64,000 nt of DNA from Collinsella sp. An307 (GCF_002161805.1 NZ_NFIP01000010.1:32595-96594), one strand, 5' to 3'; counted from the stretch's first letter, positions 1 through 8,116 are shown. Notes: a model not told the origin generated them from the sequence alone. Program-made: numbers and translations.

Positions 1-987
1 TTTAAAGATTCCTACCGGGTCGTGGAGGCGGAAAACGGCGAGGAGTGCCTCGAGGCTATCGCGCGCGAGGGCGACGCCGTCGTTGCGGTTCTGCTCGACG
101 TGATGATGCCGCGCCTGAACGGCATGGAGGTGCTAGAGCGCCTTGCGGCGGACGGGTACACCAAGCGCGTCCCGGTGTTTTTGATTACCGCCGAGCGCAC
201 CTCGCAGGTTATGGAGGACGCCTACCGCCTCGGTGTGATGGATTTTATTGCCAAGCCGATTATTCCCTTTGTGGTCACGCGACGTGTGAACTCGGTCATC
301 GAGCTCTTTGAGAGCCGAAAGCGCCTCTCCTCAACCGTGGAGGATCAGCGCCAGCAGCTGCTCGAGCGCGCGGAGCAGATCATCGAGCTCAACGTTGGCA
401 TGATCGAGGCGCTCTCCACCGCGATCGAGTTTCGCGACGGCGAGAGCGGCGACCACGTGCGCCGCATCCACGACATTACGCACCTTATGCTCTCGCGCAC
501 GCCGTTTGGCGCGGGGCTCAGCGAGGAGGATATCGACGACATCTCCCTCGCTGCCATCATGCACGACGTGGGCAAGATCGCCATCCCCGATGCGATTCTC
601 TGCAAGCCGGGGCGCCTCACGGCTGAGGAGTTCGAGATCATGAAGACGCATACGGTGCAGGGTGCGGATCTTCTGGAGCGGATACCCCAGATGCATAGCC
701 TTGGGGCGTACCGCTATGCGGTCGACATCGCGCGCCATCACCACGAGCGCTGGGATGGCCGGGGGTACCCCGATGGCCTCGCGGGCGACGAGATAAGCAT
801 CTGGGCGCAGGTGGTCTCGCTTGCCGACGTGTATGACGCGCTGACCAACAAGCGCGTGTACAAAGCGGCGTTCACGCGCGAGGAATCGCTGCGCATGATT
901 GCCGACGGCGAGTGCGGGACCTTCAATCCCGAGCTCTTGTCCTGCTTCTTTGAGATTGAGCCGGAGATTGTGAAGCTGTACGAATAG
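1..987 (+). CDS. Response regulator with HD-GYP output domain (5' truncated)
   Basis: A receiver domain fused to an HD-GYP phosphodiesterase domain, the class that hydrolyses cyclic di-GMP when active. The reading frame is open from base 1, so the true start lies outside the window. Visible receiver motifs are VLLDVMMP (phospho-acceptor Asp), LITAE and FIAKP. A helical linker follows, then HDVGKIAIP and HHERWDGRGYPDG, the HD and GYP signatures. An HPt protein follows 38 bases later, so the pair probably belongs to one phosphorelay. The missing part is only the first strand and helix of the receiver. Family assignment is firm; the controlled process is unknown. Confidence 0.92.
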   Translation, partial: FKDSYRVVEAENGEECLEAIAREGDAVVAVLLDVMMPRLNGMEVLERLAADGYTKRVPVFLITAERTSQVMEDAYRLGVMDFIAKPIIPFVVTRRVNSVIELFESRKRLSSTVEDQRQQLLERAEQIIELNVGMIEALSTAIEFRDGESGDHVRRIHDITHLMLSRTPFGAGLSEEDIDDISLAAIMHDVGKIAIPDAILCKPGRLTAEEFEIMKTHTVQGADLLERIPQMHSLGAYRYAVDIARHHHERWDGRGYPDGLAGDEISIWAQVVSLADVYDALTNKRVYKAAFTREESLRMIADGECGTFNPELLSCFFEIEPEIVKLYE

Positions 988-1025
988 GCGCCGCGCTGAT
1001 TGTTGTTGCGCCGGGAGGGATAGTT

Positions 1026-1376
1026 ATGGATCTTGCCGTTTTGGATGCCGCCGGATTGGATACGGCAGATGCGCTTAGTCGTCTGATGGGAAGCGAGGCG
1101 CTGCTCGGGCGCCTGCTGGGAACGTTTCTAGCTGATGAGAACATGGATCGGCTTGAGGCAGCGGCCGCGGCCGACGATGCGTCGGCGGGTCTCGAGGCGG
1201 CTCACGCTCTCAAAGGGGTGAGCGGAAATTTGTCCATGACCAAGCTCTATGAGTTGACCGCACGCCAATGCGAGCTCATCCGTGCCGACGATTGGCCCGC
1301 CGCGCGTGTCCTCGTACCCGAGGTGCGTGCAGTTTACGACCGTCTGGTCGCCGCAATCGATGCCTGTGGGCGCTGA
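1026..1376 (+). CDS. HPt (histidine phosphotransfer) domain protein
   Basis: A 116-residue, all-helical protein of single HPt domain size. The motif AAHALKGVSGNLSM carries the expected phosphorylatable His, followed by Lys and Gly as in other HPt domains. Such proteins shuttle phosphate between hybrid kinases and response regulators. The ATG follows a GGGAGGG ribosome site. It lies 38 bases after the HD-GYP regulator in the same direction and is probably co-transcribed. The partner kinase is not in the window. Confidence 0.82.
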   Translation: MDLAVLDAAGLDTADALSRLMGSEALLGRLLGTFLADENMDRLEAAAAADDASAGLEAAHALKGVSGNLSMTKLYELTARQCELIRADDWPAARVLVPEVRAVYDRLVAAIDACGR

Positions 1377-1387
1377 TTTGGGTCTGG

Positions 1388-1583
1388 TGGTCAAAGACCC
1401 CCGCAGAATAATAAAAGACCCCCTGCAGGGACTATGGCGTACCGCTGAATGGCGGGGTTAGTGGGACTCCAAGCCCGATTCAGACGCCAAAAGAGCGGCC
1501 AAAAGGCCGCTCTTTCTCTCTTGAGGGGCAGATTGATCTCAACAGCAGGGGGTTCTTTATTATTCTGCGGGGATTTTTGACCA
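1388..1583. repeat. 196-base element with about 39-base inverted terminal repeats
   Basis: The arms at 1388-1426 and 1545-1583 are near-perfect reverse complements. Each carries the core CCCGCAGAATAATAAA followed by a run of C. A compact hairpin terminator sits between them. The arrangement resembles a miniature inverted-repeat element or a large fold-back transcript end. No transposase is nearby and I could not identify flanking target duplications. Confidence 0.75.
1490..1515. terminator. Intrinsic terminator inside the inverted-repeat element
   Basis: An AAAGAGCGGCC / GGCCGCTCTTT stem with an AAAA loop, followed by a pyrimidine-rich TCTCTCTT tail. The A-rich 5' flank means it could work in both directions. 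It probably ends the HPt transcript. Confidence 0.7.
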
Positions 1584-1810
1584 TCTGGGCCGTGTGCACA
1601 TGATGTAGGTATAGGACTCATGGTAATGGCATTAGATAAATCGTTTGGATTTGGGGCTATCTATTGCACGAAGAATGAGGTCTCGCGCAAAACGACGCAT
1701 ATTTCTAAATGCGCGGTTAGATGGCTATAAAGCTTGGTCAGATATCTGTCAGATTGTCTTGCCTTATCTCGTACTAGGGTGAATATTTACAAAGATATAC
1801 GCCTTATAGA

Positions 1811-2800
1811 ATGCCGTATCGTAGGGCTATGAGTATTTGCGTGTACGGCATATCAGCTCTTGAGCTGTATCGGTCGAGCGGGAGGTTGCTCCCAGATTTG
1901 CTCGACGCCCCACGGGTGAGGCGGCCCGCGGGTTGCTGCATCCCGCCTCGTGGATTCCTGGAAGATGATATGACGCGCGCAGGCGTGAAAACCAGGCCGT
2001 ACCACGTATTGGTCGACACGCCCGAAGCGTGGCGCGAGCGCGATGACCTGGTATGTCACAAGCTTGCCGGGAGCGGTAGCGGCGCTTCGTTTATCCAAGC
2101 ATCGCGCGATCTCTATGTGGTTTCCCCGGAGCTTATGTTCATAGAGCTGGCGGCATCGGGGGAGTTTGACCTGCTTAATCTTGTGGAAATAGGCTACGAG
2201 CTCTGCGGGACGTACGTCATCGACTCCTCGTGGGATGGCTATACCACAACCGACCGACAGATTACCTCCGTGCGGGCTCTCGAGCGCATGGCAAAGGCAT
2301 GGAGTCCGCGCCATGGTGCGCGTCTAGCGCTCGATGCCCTGCGGCATGTTCACGACGGCGCGCACTCGCCCATGGAGACCGTCGTGGCGATCCTGCTGTC
2401 GTACGGGCGCCGCCGCGGCGGGTTGGGGCTTGGTCCCATGGTGCTAAACGCCCGCGTGGACACGCCGGACGGACCGCGCTACGTGGACATCCTGTTCCCC
2501 GAGGCCAGGGTGGGCATCGAATACAAGGGCAGGCACTATCACGCCGTCGAGCAGTCGGCGCGCGACGACCGGCGCCAGAACGCGCTTGTGGGAATGGGCT
2601 ACGCCATCATCAACGTGTGGTACGAGGACATCGTCGAGGACCACCTGTTTGAGCAGCTAGTTCAGAGTATCTTTCGCGCGCTTGGGCGGCGCTACCGCGT
2701 GCGAAGCGATGCCTTCGCCGCGCGGCAGCGCCTGTTGCGCATGCGTCTGCTTCCGCGGTTCCGCCAGCTACAAGGCGGAGGCGCGGGCGCCCCCAGCTGA
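1811..2800 (+). CDS. PD-(D/E)XK nuclease-like domain protein (DUF559-like C-terminus)
   Basis: I do not recognise the N-terminal half. The C-terminal third has the layout of a Vsr/DUF559-like restriction-endonuclease fold: an Asp strand (YVDILFP), then VGIEYKGRHYH with the E-x-K pair, an Arg/Asp-rich helix, and a strand ending YAIINVWYEDI. These residues could form an active site, so it may cut or nick DNA; the target is unknown. Orphan proteins of this kind are often lineage-specific. The start is uncertain: ATG 1811 has no ribosome site, and ATG 1829 has only a weak AGGG. The gene is alone between the repeat element and the convergent pilus operon. Confidence 0.7.
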   Translation: MPYRRAMSICVYGISALELYRSSGRLLPDLLDAPRVRRPAGCCIPPRGFLEDDMTRAGVKTRPYHVLVDTPEAWRERDDLVCHKLAGSGSGASFIQASRDLYVVSPELMFIELAASGEFDLLNLVEIGYELCGTYVIDSSWDGYTTTDRQITSVRALERMAKAWSPRHGARLALDALRHVHDGAHSPMETVVAILLSYGRRRGGLGLGPMVLNARVDTPDGPRYVDILFPEARVGIEYKGRHYHAVEQSARDDRRQNALVGMGYAIINVWYEDIVEDHLFEQLVQSIFRALGRRYRVRSDAFAARQRLLRMRLLPRFRQLQGGGAGAPS

Positions 2801-2821
2801 GCGGGCGCGTGGGCGCCCGCT
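2800..2821. terminator. Bidirectional hairpin between convergent genes
   Basis: AGCGGGCGC and GCGCCCGCT form a strong stem with a 4-base loop directly after the nuclease-like gene and just before the 3' end of the convergent pilT. There is no T-run, so efficiency is uncertain. Confidence 0.5.
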
Positions 2822-2833
2822 GTGAACGCGCCT

Positions 2834-3907
2834 CTAGAGCCCTTCTGTGTCGAGGCGGACCGCCAGCGCCTCCTGATGGATGGCGTACTGCAGGGACGCA
2901 GTACGGTCGATGGTGCCGTCCTTCACGAGCGCGAACAGGCTCTGGTCCATGGTGCGCATGCCGGCGTCGCCGTTTGCGGCGATAACGGAGTCAATCTGGT
3001 GCGTCTTGCCCTCGCGGATGAGGTTGCGGATGGCGGTGTTGGTGGTCATGATCTCAAACACCGGCACCACGCCTCCCGCGCGCGCCGGCACGAGCTGCTG
3101 GCTCACGATGGCCTGCAGGACCTGCGAGAGCTGCAGGCGGATCTGGCGCTGTTGGCCGACGGGGAACGCGTCGACAATGCGGTCGACGGTGCCCGCGGCG
3201 CCGGTGGTGTGGAGCGTCGAGAAGATGAGCTGCGCCATCTCGGCCGCGGTGACGGCGGTGGCGATGGTCTCGGGGTCGCGCATCTCACCGAGCAGGATGA
3301 CGTCGGGTGCCTCGCGCATGGCGGATCGCAGCGCCTCGGCGTAGGTGGCGACATCGGTGGGAACCTCGCGCTGCGTCACGATGCAGGTGCCGTGACGGTG
3401 CACGTACTCGATGGGGTCCTCCATGGTGATGATGTGACCCGCGCGCTCGTGGTTGAGCTTGTCGATAAGGCAGGCGAGCGTGGTGGACTTGCCGGCGCCG
3501 GCCGGGCCGGTTACGAGCACGAGGCCGCGCGAGAGCTCGGCTTGGCGCAGCACCTCGGCGGGAATGTGGTACTCGGCGGGGTCGGGCAGGCCAAAGGGGA
3601 TGACGCGGATGACCGCGGCGAGCGAGCCGCGCTGGCGGAAGATGTTCGCGCGGAAGCGGCCGATGCCCGGCAGCGCGAAGGAGAAATCCTCGTCGTGGTT
3701 GCCGCTCGCGAGGAAGCCCTCGGTATCGCGCCCGGCGGCAGCGTAGATAGCGCGCACGGCCTCCTCGGTGTCGGCGGGCATGAGCGCGCCGTCGTCCGCG
3801 CGGACCTGGACGCCGCCTTTGCGATAGGTGAGCGGCAGGCCCGCGATGATGAAGACGTCCGAGGCGCCGACCTCGATCATCTTGTTCAAAAACTCAGCTA
3901 CGTTCAT
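2834..3907 (-). CDS. pilT: Type IV pilus retraction ATPase PilT-like
   Basis: A 357-residue secretion-type hexameric ATPase of PilT size. Walker A is GPAGAGKST (about 134-142), the Asp box MEDPIEY (162-168), Walker B DVILLGEMRD (202-211) and the His box STLHTT (230-235). In known systems PilT drives pilus disassembly at the inner face of the membrane. The start is ATG 3907, one base after the stop of the upstream gene and behind GGGAG; an open frame continues to 4207 but overlaps that gene and lacks pilus-ATPase sequence. It is the last gene of a seven-gene minus-strand operon and the only ATPase in it. No PilB-type extension ATPase lies in the window. Confidence 0.93.
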   Translation of the reverse strand: MNVAEFLNKMIEVGASDVFIIAGLPLTYRKGGVQVRADDGALMPADTEEAVRAIYAAAGRDTEGFLASGNHDEDFSFALPGIGRFRANIFRQRGSLAAVIRVIPFGLPDPAEYHIPAEVLRQAELSRGLVLVTGPAGAGKSTTLACLIDKLNHERAGHIITMEDPIEYVHRHGTCIVTQREVPTDVATYAEALRSAMREAPDVILLGEMRDPETIATAVTAAEMAQLIFSTLHTTGAAGTVDRIVDAFPVGQQRQIRLQLSQVLQAIVSQQLVPARAGGVVPVFEIMTTNTAIRNLIREGKTHQIDSVIAANGDAGMRTMDQSLFALVKDGTIDRTASLQYAIHQEALAVRLDTEGL

Positions 3908-3908
3908 G

Positions 3909-4421
3909 TCATGCTCCCATCCAAAGCGTGTCCGATGTGTCTTCGGTCCAGGTGGTCGAGGGTTTCCAGTACGAGATCGCAAGCTCGCCGTTGCTTGTGA
4001 CCGCGAGCCCGATGGTAAGGGTGCGCCCGCTTGGGGCGTCGACGCGAACGGAGATGGCGTTTCCGTCCGCTTGCGCCTGCAGCGTGTGGCCGTCGGCCGC
4101 TGCGGTGTCTTTTGCGCGGGCGGCCAGGTTGTCGAGCTCTTCGGCAAGTGCCGCGGCGGCTTCTGCCGGGCCGAGTCCCGCGGCGCGCGCGGAGGCGAGG
4201 GCGGCATCCACCTCGGCGAGGAAGGCCTGGCCGAGGCACTCGTTGGCGTAGTCGTCGGCCGTGAAGGAGGCCTGCCGCTCGGCGAGGGCGGTGTCTGCGC
4301 GCGCGGTGGTGAGTGCGAGCGTTGCCATGACGGCGAGGCAGATCACAATCACTAGGGTGAAGATGCTGATGGGGCCCATGCGAACCGACCCGGTCGTGGC
4401 GGGCTCGGTCTTACGCGCCAT
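3909..4421 (-). CDS. Small single-pass membrane protein of the pilus operon
   Basis: A 170-residue protein with a short basic N-terminus and one membrane helix (about 17-38: PISIFTLVIVICLAVMATL), then an Ala-rich external part. ATG 4421 follows GGGAGGTGA, an excellent ribosome site, and overlaps the end of the previous gene by 11 bases. A longer frame to 4568 is only overlap. Small proteins of this shape (Gly-Pro-Ile-Ser before the helix, many Ala/Glu after it) are typical neighbours of pilC and pilT in Gram-positive type IV pilus clusters. A minor-pilin or assembly role is inferred from context only. Confidence 0.78.
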   Translation of the reverse strand: MARKTEPATTGSVRMGPISIFTLVIVICLAVMATLALTTARADTALAERQASFTADDYANECLGQAFLAEVDAALASARAAGLGPAEAAAALAEELDNLAARAKDTAAADGHTLQAQADGNAISVRVDAPSGRTLTIGLAVTSNGELAISYWKPSTTWTEDTSDTLWMGA

Positions 4422-4914
4422 CGCGCTCACCTCCCTGTGCCGTGGGTGCGGCTGCGGATTCTTCCGCTGGCAGGTAACGTGCTGTCTCGAGCGTGTACAG
4501 CGGCTCGACGTCCGCGGCGCGTTCGGCTGGCTCGGCGCCCGCGCCACCCACGGCGGAGTGGACAGCATTGGCGTCGCAAACGGTTATGGTCGCGTGCCAG
4601 AGCGTTCCCGCTCCCGTTGCCTGCGGCTCGAGCTCGATAGCGAGCTCGTAGGTGGTGCCCGTCTGCGCGCCGGTCACGGTCTGCGTGGCGGGCGTGGTAT
4701 CCGCGGAGAACGTGTCCGCCGCGGCAATGCCCTCGGCAGCGTTTTGCGCGATAGCGACCGCCTCGGAGAGGCGGGCGGCGCGGTCCGCCTCGGCGCGAGC
4801 GCTCGCAAACAGGCTAAAGAGCACCGCGAGGGACGCGGCAAGAAAGGCAAGCAACACAAGCGCCTCCACCAAGAAGGCCGCTCCGTGCCATAAGGGCTGG
4901 CGATCGCGCATCAT
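4411..4914 (-). CDS. Prepilin-like protein
   Basis: A 167-residue protein with a short charged leader ending in Gly, then AAFLVEALVLLAFLAASL. That is the pattern of a type IV prepilin: Gly, hydrophobic stretch and a Glu near position +5, followed by a long helix. The rest is Ala/Thr-rich and could be a small pilin head. Its ATG overlaps the stop of the upstream gene in an ATGA, so the two are translationally coupled. No prepilin peptidase gene is in the window. Assignment as a minor pilin is an inference from the leader and the operon. Confidence 0.72.
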   Translation of the reverse strand: MMRDRQPLWHGAAFLVEALVLLAFLAASLAVLFSLFASARAEADRAARLSEAVAIAQNAAEGIAAADTFSADTTPATQTVTGAQTGTTYELAIELEPQATGAGTLWHATITVCDANAVHSAVGGAGAEPAERAADVEPLYTLETARYLPAEESAAAPTAQGGERDGA

Positions 4915-5555
4915 GCCGCACCTCCCTCGTCGGTCGCGCCGAGCGCCCCGTTAGACGTGCCGAGCGCTCCGTCGGATCGCAGGGCGATAAACGTGGTCGT
5001 GTCGTCGCAGGTAACGCGCAGCGCGCCCGCGCCCCCGTCAAGCTCAACCGCAAAGGCGGACGCCGCTACAAGGGGTTCGGCGTGCGCAGGGTCGTAGGCG
5101 GTGCCGGCGGGCACGTACTCCTCCACAAGCTCGCCGTCGTAGAGGTACAGGCGCGTCTCGAACGTGCCGGAATCGAGGCGCTCCGTGAGCACGAGGCTCT
5201 GCCCGCCGCCCGGGGCGGTGTCGAGCGAGACGGCCGCCTCCGCGTCCTTGGAACGCACGACGTTGGTCACAAGCGCCCCGGCGAGGCGTGCCCTCTCGGT
5301 TGCCAAGCCGGTTGCGTGAATGTGCCGGTAGACGCCCACACCCGCCGCAAGCGCGAGCAAAAGCGCGCAGACGAACACCAAAAACAGAATCGAGGTGAAG
5401 AGGTGCACGCTGCGGGAGCCCCCGCGCGAGGCGAGGCGCTCGTTGCGAGGGCGCGTGCCCTGGGCGAGGCTGCCGCTGCGAGGGCGCCCGCTCTGGTCGA
5501 GGCGCCCGCTCTGGGCGAGGTGCTCGCCGCCACCTATGGTGTTGCGCGCGCTCAT
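4911..5555 (-). CDS. DUF4860-like pilus operon protein
   Basis: A 214-residue protein. After about 50 Arg/Ser/Gly-rich cytoplasmic residues comes HLFTSILFLVFVCALLLALA, a membrane helix, then a globular part with ETRLYLYDGELVEEYVP. This layout fits the DUF4860 proteins seen in Gram-positive type IV pilus loci. The N-terminal tail contains imperfect repeats rich in SGR/LAQ. Its start overlaps the upstream stop by ATGA. Function is unknown; co-occurrence suggests a minor pilin or assembly platform partner. Confidence 0.72.
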   Translation of the reverse strand: MSARNTIGGGEHLAQSGRLDQSGRPRSGSLAQGTRPRNERLASRGGSRSVHLFTSILFLVFVCALLLALAAGVGVYRHIHATGLATERARLAGALVTNVVRSKDAEAAVSLDTAPGGGQSLVLTERLDSGTFETRLYLYDGELVEEYVPAGTAYDPAHAEPLVAASAFAVELDGGAGALRVTCDDTTTFIALRSDGALGTSNGALGATDEGGAA

Positions 5556-5878
5556 CGGGGCACCACCACAACGCTCGGCGTGACGTTCGATGCAAACGCC
5601 TCATAGGTCACCGCGTAGTCGCGGTGGTTGATTGCAAGTCCGTAGTGCTCCTCGAGGTGCTCGATGGTGGAGGGGTAGGATCCCTCAACGGCGCAGCACT
5701 GCGCGGCGGTCTCGAGCACCGCCTCGCGCACGCTGGCGCACCCCTGCTCGAGCGTCTGGCGCCGCGCCGCGCCCCAGCCGATGGCGCAGCCGAGCGCAAG
5801 CACGAGCGCAACGAGCACCGCCGCTATCGCAAGGCGCCGCCGCCGGCGCCGGAGTTGTGCGGTTTGGTCGTGATACAT
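5552..5878 (-). CDS. Small pilin-like protein
   Basis: A 108-residue protein: basic run RRRRRR, one membrane helix (about 17-36), then a short domain with AVEGSYPSTIEHLEEHYGL and YEAFASNVTP. The G-x-YP ... L-x-x-YG pattern is common in pilin-like proteins of Gram-positive type IV pilus loci. It lacks an obvious prepilin cleavage site. It is coupled by ATGA to the DUF4860-like gene and follows pilC by 12 bases. A pseudopilin role is inferred. Confidence 0.75.
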   Translation of the reverse strand: MYHDQTAQLRRRRRRLAIAAVLVALVLALGCAIGWGAARRQTLEQGCASVREAVLETAAQCCAVEGSYPSTIEHLEEHYGLAINHRDYAVTYEAFASNVTPSVVVVPR

Positions 5879-5890
5879 CGCCCCACCGCC

Positions 5891-6964
5891 TTAGCCGATC
5901 GAGCCCATAATGCCCACAAGCGGCAGCATGATGGCAATAAGCGTTGCCCCCACAGCTACGGTCAAAAAGGCCGCAAGCACGGGTTCCGTGCTGTTTACCA
6001 CGCGGTCTATCTGGGCGATGGCATCGTCAAAAAACGTTGTTGCCAAGCGGTCGAGCACCTCGTCAATTTGCCCCGCGCGCGTGCCCACCGTGAGCATGCG
6101 CGCGTAGACGGGCTCGAATACCTCGGCCTCGGTGATGGCCTGCGCGAGGCTGCGCCCGCGGTCGAGGTCGCTCATGGCGGCGTGCGCGCGGCCAAGGCGC
6201 TCCCGCAGCGCCGCGTGGTCGACGGTCTCGATCGAGCGCGCCATGGCCTTGTCGGTATCGAGGCCCGCCGCGGTGTAGGCGGCGAGTGCGGAAGAGAAGC
6301 GGGAGAGCGCGAGCTGGTACATCGCGTCGCGCGTGAAGGGCGCGCGCTCAAACGGGCGCACGAGACGTTCCTGCCCGCGCGGGGTGCGGCTGGTGGCGAG
6401 CGCGGCCAGCGCGGCGAGCGTGAGCACAAAGGTCACGGCGAGCGCGGCCCACCCAATGCCAATGGCCACGGCGACCACGGCCGACGAGCCGGCGGTAAGG
6501 GAGCCGGCGAGGCCCTCGTACACGTCGATAAAGACGGGCAGGATCGCCCAGACCGTTACGGCAAGAATCACCGTCATCACGCACAGCAGCGCTGCGGGGT
6601 AGCCGACGGCGCTTCGCACCTTGGAGAAGACGCGGTCCTCCTCGTCGTAATAGACGGCGAGGTTGCGCAAGACGTTTTCCAGGCGACCAGAGGTCTCGCC
6701 CACCTCAACCATATGGACGGCATGCGCGGGAAAGGCGCCGCAGGCGCGCAGGGCGTCTGCCAGGCGCGCACCACCGGCGAGCGCGGGGTAGAGCTCGTCG
6801 CACACCTGCTTGAACGAGGCGTCGGCGAGGTTGGCGCCGAGCATATGGACCGCCTCGTCGAGCTGTATGCCCGCCCCGAGCATGAGCGCGATGTCCTCGC
6901 AAAAGACGCTCACCGCGCTCGCCGGCAGGGGTGCGCGCCGCGTCTGGTTTGTCTGCTTCTCCAT
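5891..6964 (-). CDS. pilC: Type IV pilus/type II secretion platform protein PilC/GspF
   Basis: A 357-residue inner-membrane platform protein with the two repeated T2SSF domains expected. The first contains VEVGETSGRLENVLRNLA, the second LTVGTRAGQIDEVLDRLA. Membrane helices lie near 125-147, 160-190 and at the C-terminus (about 330-352). PilC anchors the assembly and retraction ATPases and contacts pilins. The ATG follows AGAAGGG, 18 bases after the transglutaminase-like gene. It is slightly shorter than typical PilC (about 400) because the N-terminal tail is short. Confidence 0.93.
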   Translation of the reverse strand: MEKQTNQTRRAPLPASAVSVFCEDIALMLGAGIQLDEAVHMLGANLADASFKQVCDELYPALAGGARLADALRACGAFPAHAVHMVEVGETSGRLENVLRNLAVYYDEEDRVFSKVRSAVGYPAALLCVMTVILAVTVWAILPVFIDVYEGLAGSLTAGSSAVVAVAIGIGWAALAVTFVLTLAALAALATSRTPRGQERLVRPFERAPFTRDAMYQLALSRFSSALAAYTAAGLDTDKAMARSIETVDHAALRERLGRAHAAMSDLDRGRSLAQAITEAEVFEPVYARMLTVGTRAGQIDEVLDRLATTFFDDAIAQIDRVVNSTEPVLAAFLTVAVGATLIAIMLPLVGIMGSIG

Positions 6965-6982
6965 CTTCTCGCCCTTCTCGCG

Positions 6983-8083
6983 CTAGTAGGTGTATCGATC
7001 GGTGTAGCCGCTGCCGTCGCCCACGGTATCGCCCGCGCCCGCCGCCGCAAACGTGATGTCCACGCGGGTCCAGGTGTTGGGGTCGATCCGGATGGCAACG
7101 CTGGTCCAGCTGCCGTTGATGTAGACCATGTTCCAGGCGTGGTAGACGCCGTCTGGGGCAACATAGCCCGTGATGATTTTGGTGGGGATGCCGAGGCTCC
7201 GCAGCATCGCGGCGGCAAGCGACGCGTAGTCAAAGCAGATGCCGCTTTTGGCCTCGAGCGTGGCGTCGGGGTCGGGCACGTAACCCGTGGTGCCGCTCAC
7301 CTGCGCGGCTTTGTCGTAGTCGTAGGTGATGTTCTCGACAAGCCACGTGTAGACGCTGCGCATGACGTCGCCCTCGTTGGCGGCGTCGGCGGCAAGTTCG
7401 CGGGCGAGCGCCACGCAGGCGCTGTCGTCGTTGTAGCTGCAGAAAAGGTTGGGGCGCAGGTACGGCTCAAACTCGCTCGCAAGCGTAACGATGGCGTCTG
7501 CGCGGGCGATTTCCACATAGTTGTTGCCGCTTGTGTTTTGCATGACGCGGAAGGCGTAGGCGCCGTCGCCCATGTTGAGGGGTGCCACGATGGGCGTTCC
7601 GTCGCCGGGGAGGTCGTAGTTGTAGCTCATCTCTCCGCAGACAACCTGCAGCTTAAGGCGGTTGGCGTTTTGGGCCGAGGCCGCCACGTAGCCCTCGGCA
7701 AGGTGCGAGGTGTCAATGCTCGCCCCGGCGGAGGTGGTTGCGGACGCCGCGTCAAAGGTGGCCTGCGTGATGGACGTTGGCTCCTCAAAGGCGGGGCCGC
7801 TTGTCTCGCCGTCGGTGGCGTCCGCGGCCGCGCCGCCCCCGCCGCCGTTGCCTGCGGATGCGTCGTCGCCGCATGCGGAGAGCGTAAGCGCGAGGCCCAG
7901 GGCGCAGACGACGGCCAGGCGGGCAACGCGGGCGGTCGGGCGGCCACAAGGGACGGTGAACCGGGCGGAGAGCGCGGCAAGGCGGGCGGCGAGCCGGCGA
8001 AGCGCCTGCTTGGGCGAGGTGCGCGGCCGCCGCTTTTCGCGCGCGCTGGGGGAGAGCTCCGGTATGTAGCGCGCGTCTGTCAC
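6983..8083 (-). CDS. Transglutaminase-like lipoprotein, first gene of the pilus operon
   Basis: A 366-residue protein. A long basic N-terminal region precedes a hydrophobic signal ending in LTLSAC, a lipobox with the lipidated Cys near residue 71. A Gly/Ala/Asp-rich linker follows. The C-terminal domain has SGICFDYASLAAAMLRSLGI, YHAWNMVYI and a later IDP, giving the Cys-His-Asp triad of the transglutaminase-like superfamily (about 283, 315 and 337). Such enzymes may cross-link or cleave peptide bonds at the cell surface. Its place at the head of the pilus operon suggests a surface role linked to the filament, but this is inference. Confidence 0.85.
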   Translation of the reverse strand: MTDARYIPELSPSAREKRRPRTSPKQALRRLAARLAALSARFTVPCGRPTARVARLAVVCALGLALTLSACGDDASAGNGGGGGAAADATDGETSGPAFEEPTSITQATFDAASATTSAGASIDTSHLAEGYVAASAQNANRLKLQVVCGEMSYNYDLPGDGTPIVAPLNMGDGAYAFRVMQNTSGNNYVEIARADAIVTLASEFEPYLRPNLFCSYNDDSACVALARELAADAANEGDVMRSVYTWLVENITYDYDKAAQVSGTTGYVPDPDATLEAKSGICFDYASLAAAMLRSLGIPTKIITGYVAPDGVYHAWNMVYINGSWTSVAIRIDPNTWTRVDITFAAAGAGDTVGDGSGYTDRYTY

Positions 8084-8116
8084 GTGACCTGCCTATCGTT
8101 TGCCGTGTTGCTCGCT

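Larger units (their letters stand above)
1377..1810. other. 434-base intergenic region
   Basis: No convincing gene. The first half holds a long inverted repeat with a hairpin terminator inside it (1388-1583). The second half (about 1590-1810) is clearly AT-richer than its surroundings and may hold the promoter of the next gene, but I see no strong -35/-10 pair. A minus-strand reading frame across 1391-1621 has no recognisable domain and runs through the repeat, so I do not call it. Confidence 0.7.

Noticed and set aside
1391..1621. 76-codon minus-strand frame within the inverted-repeat element
   Set aside because: It runs through both repeat arms and the terminator and has no domain or ribosome site.
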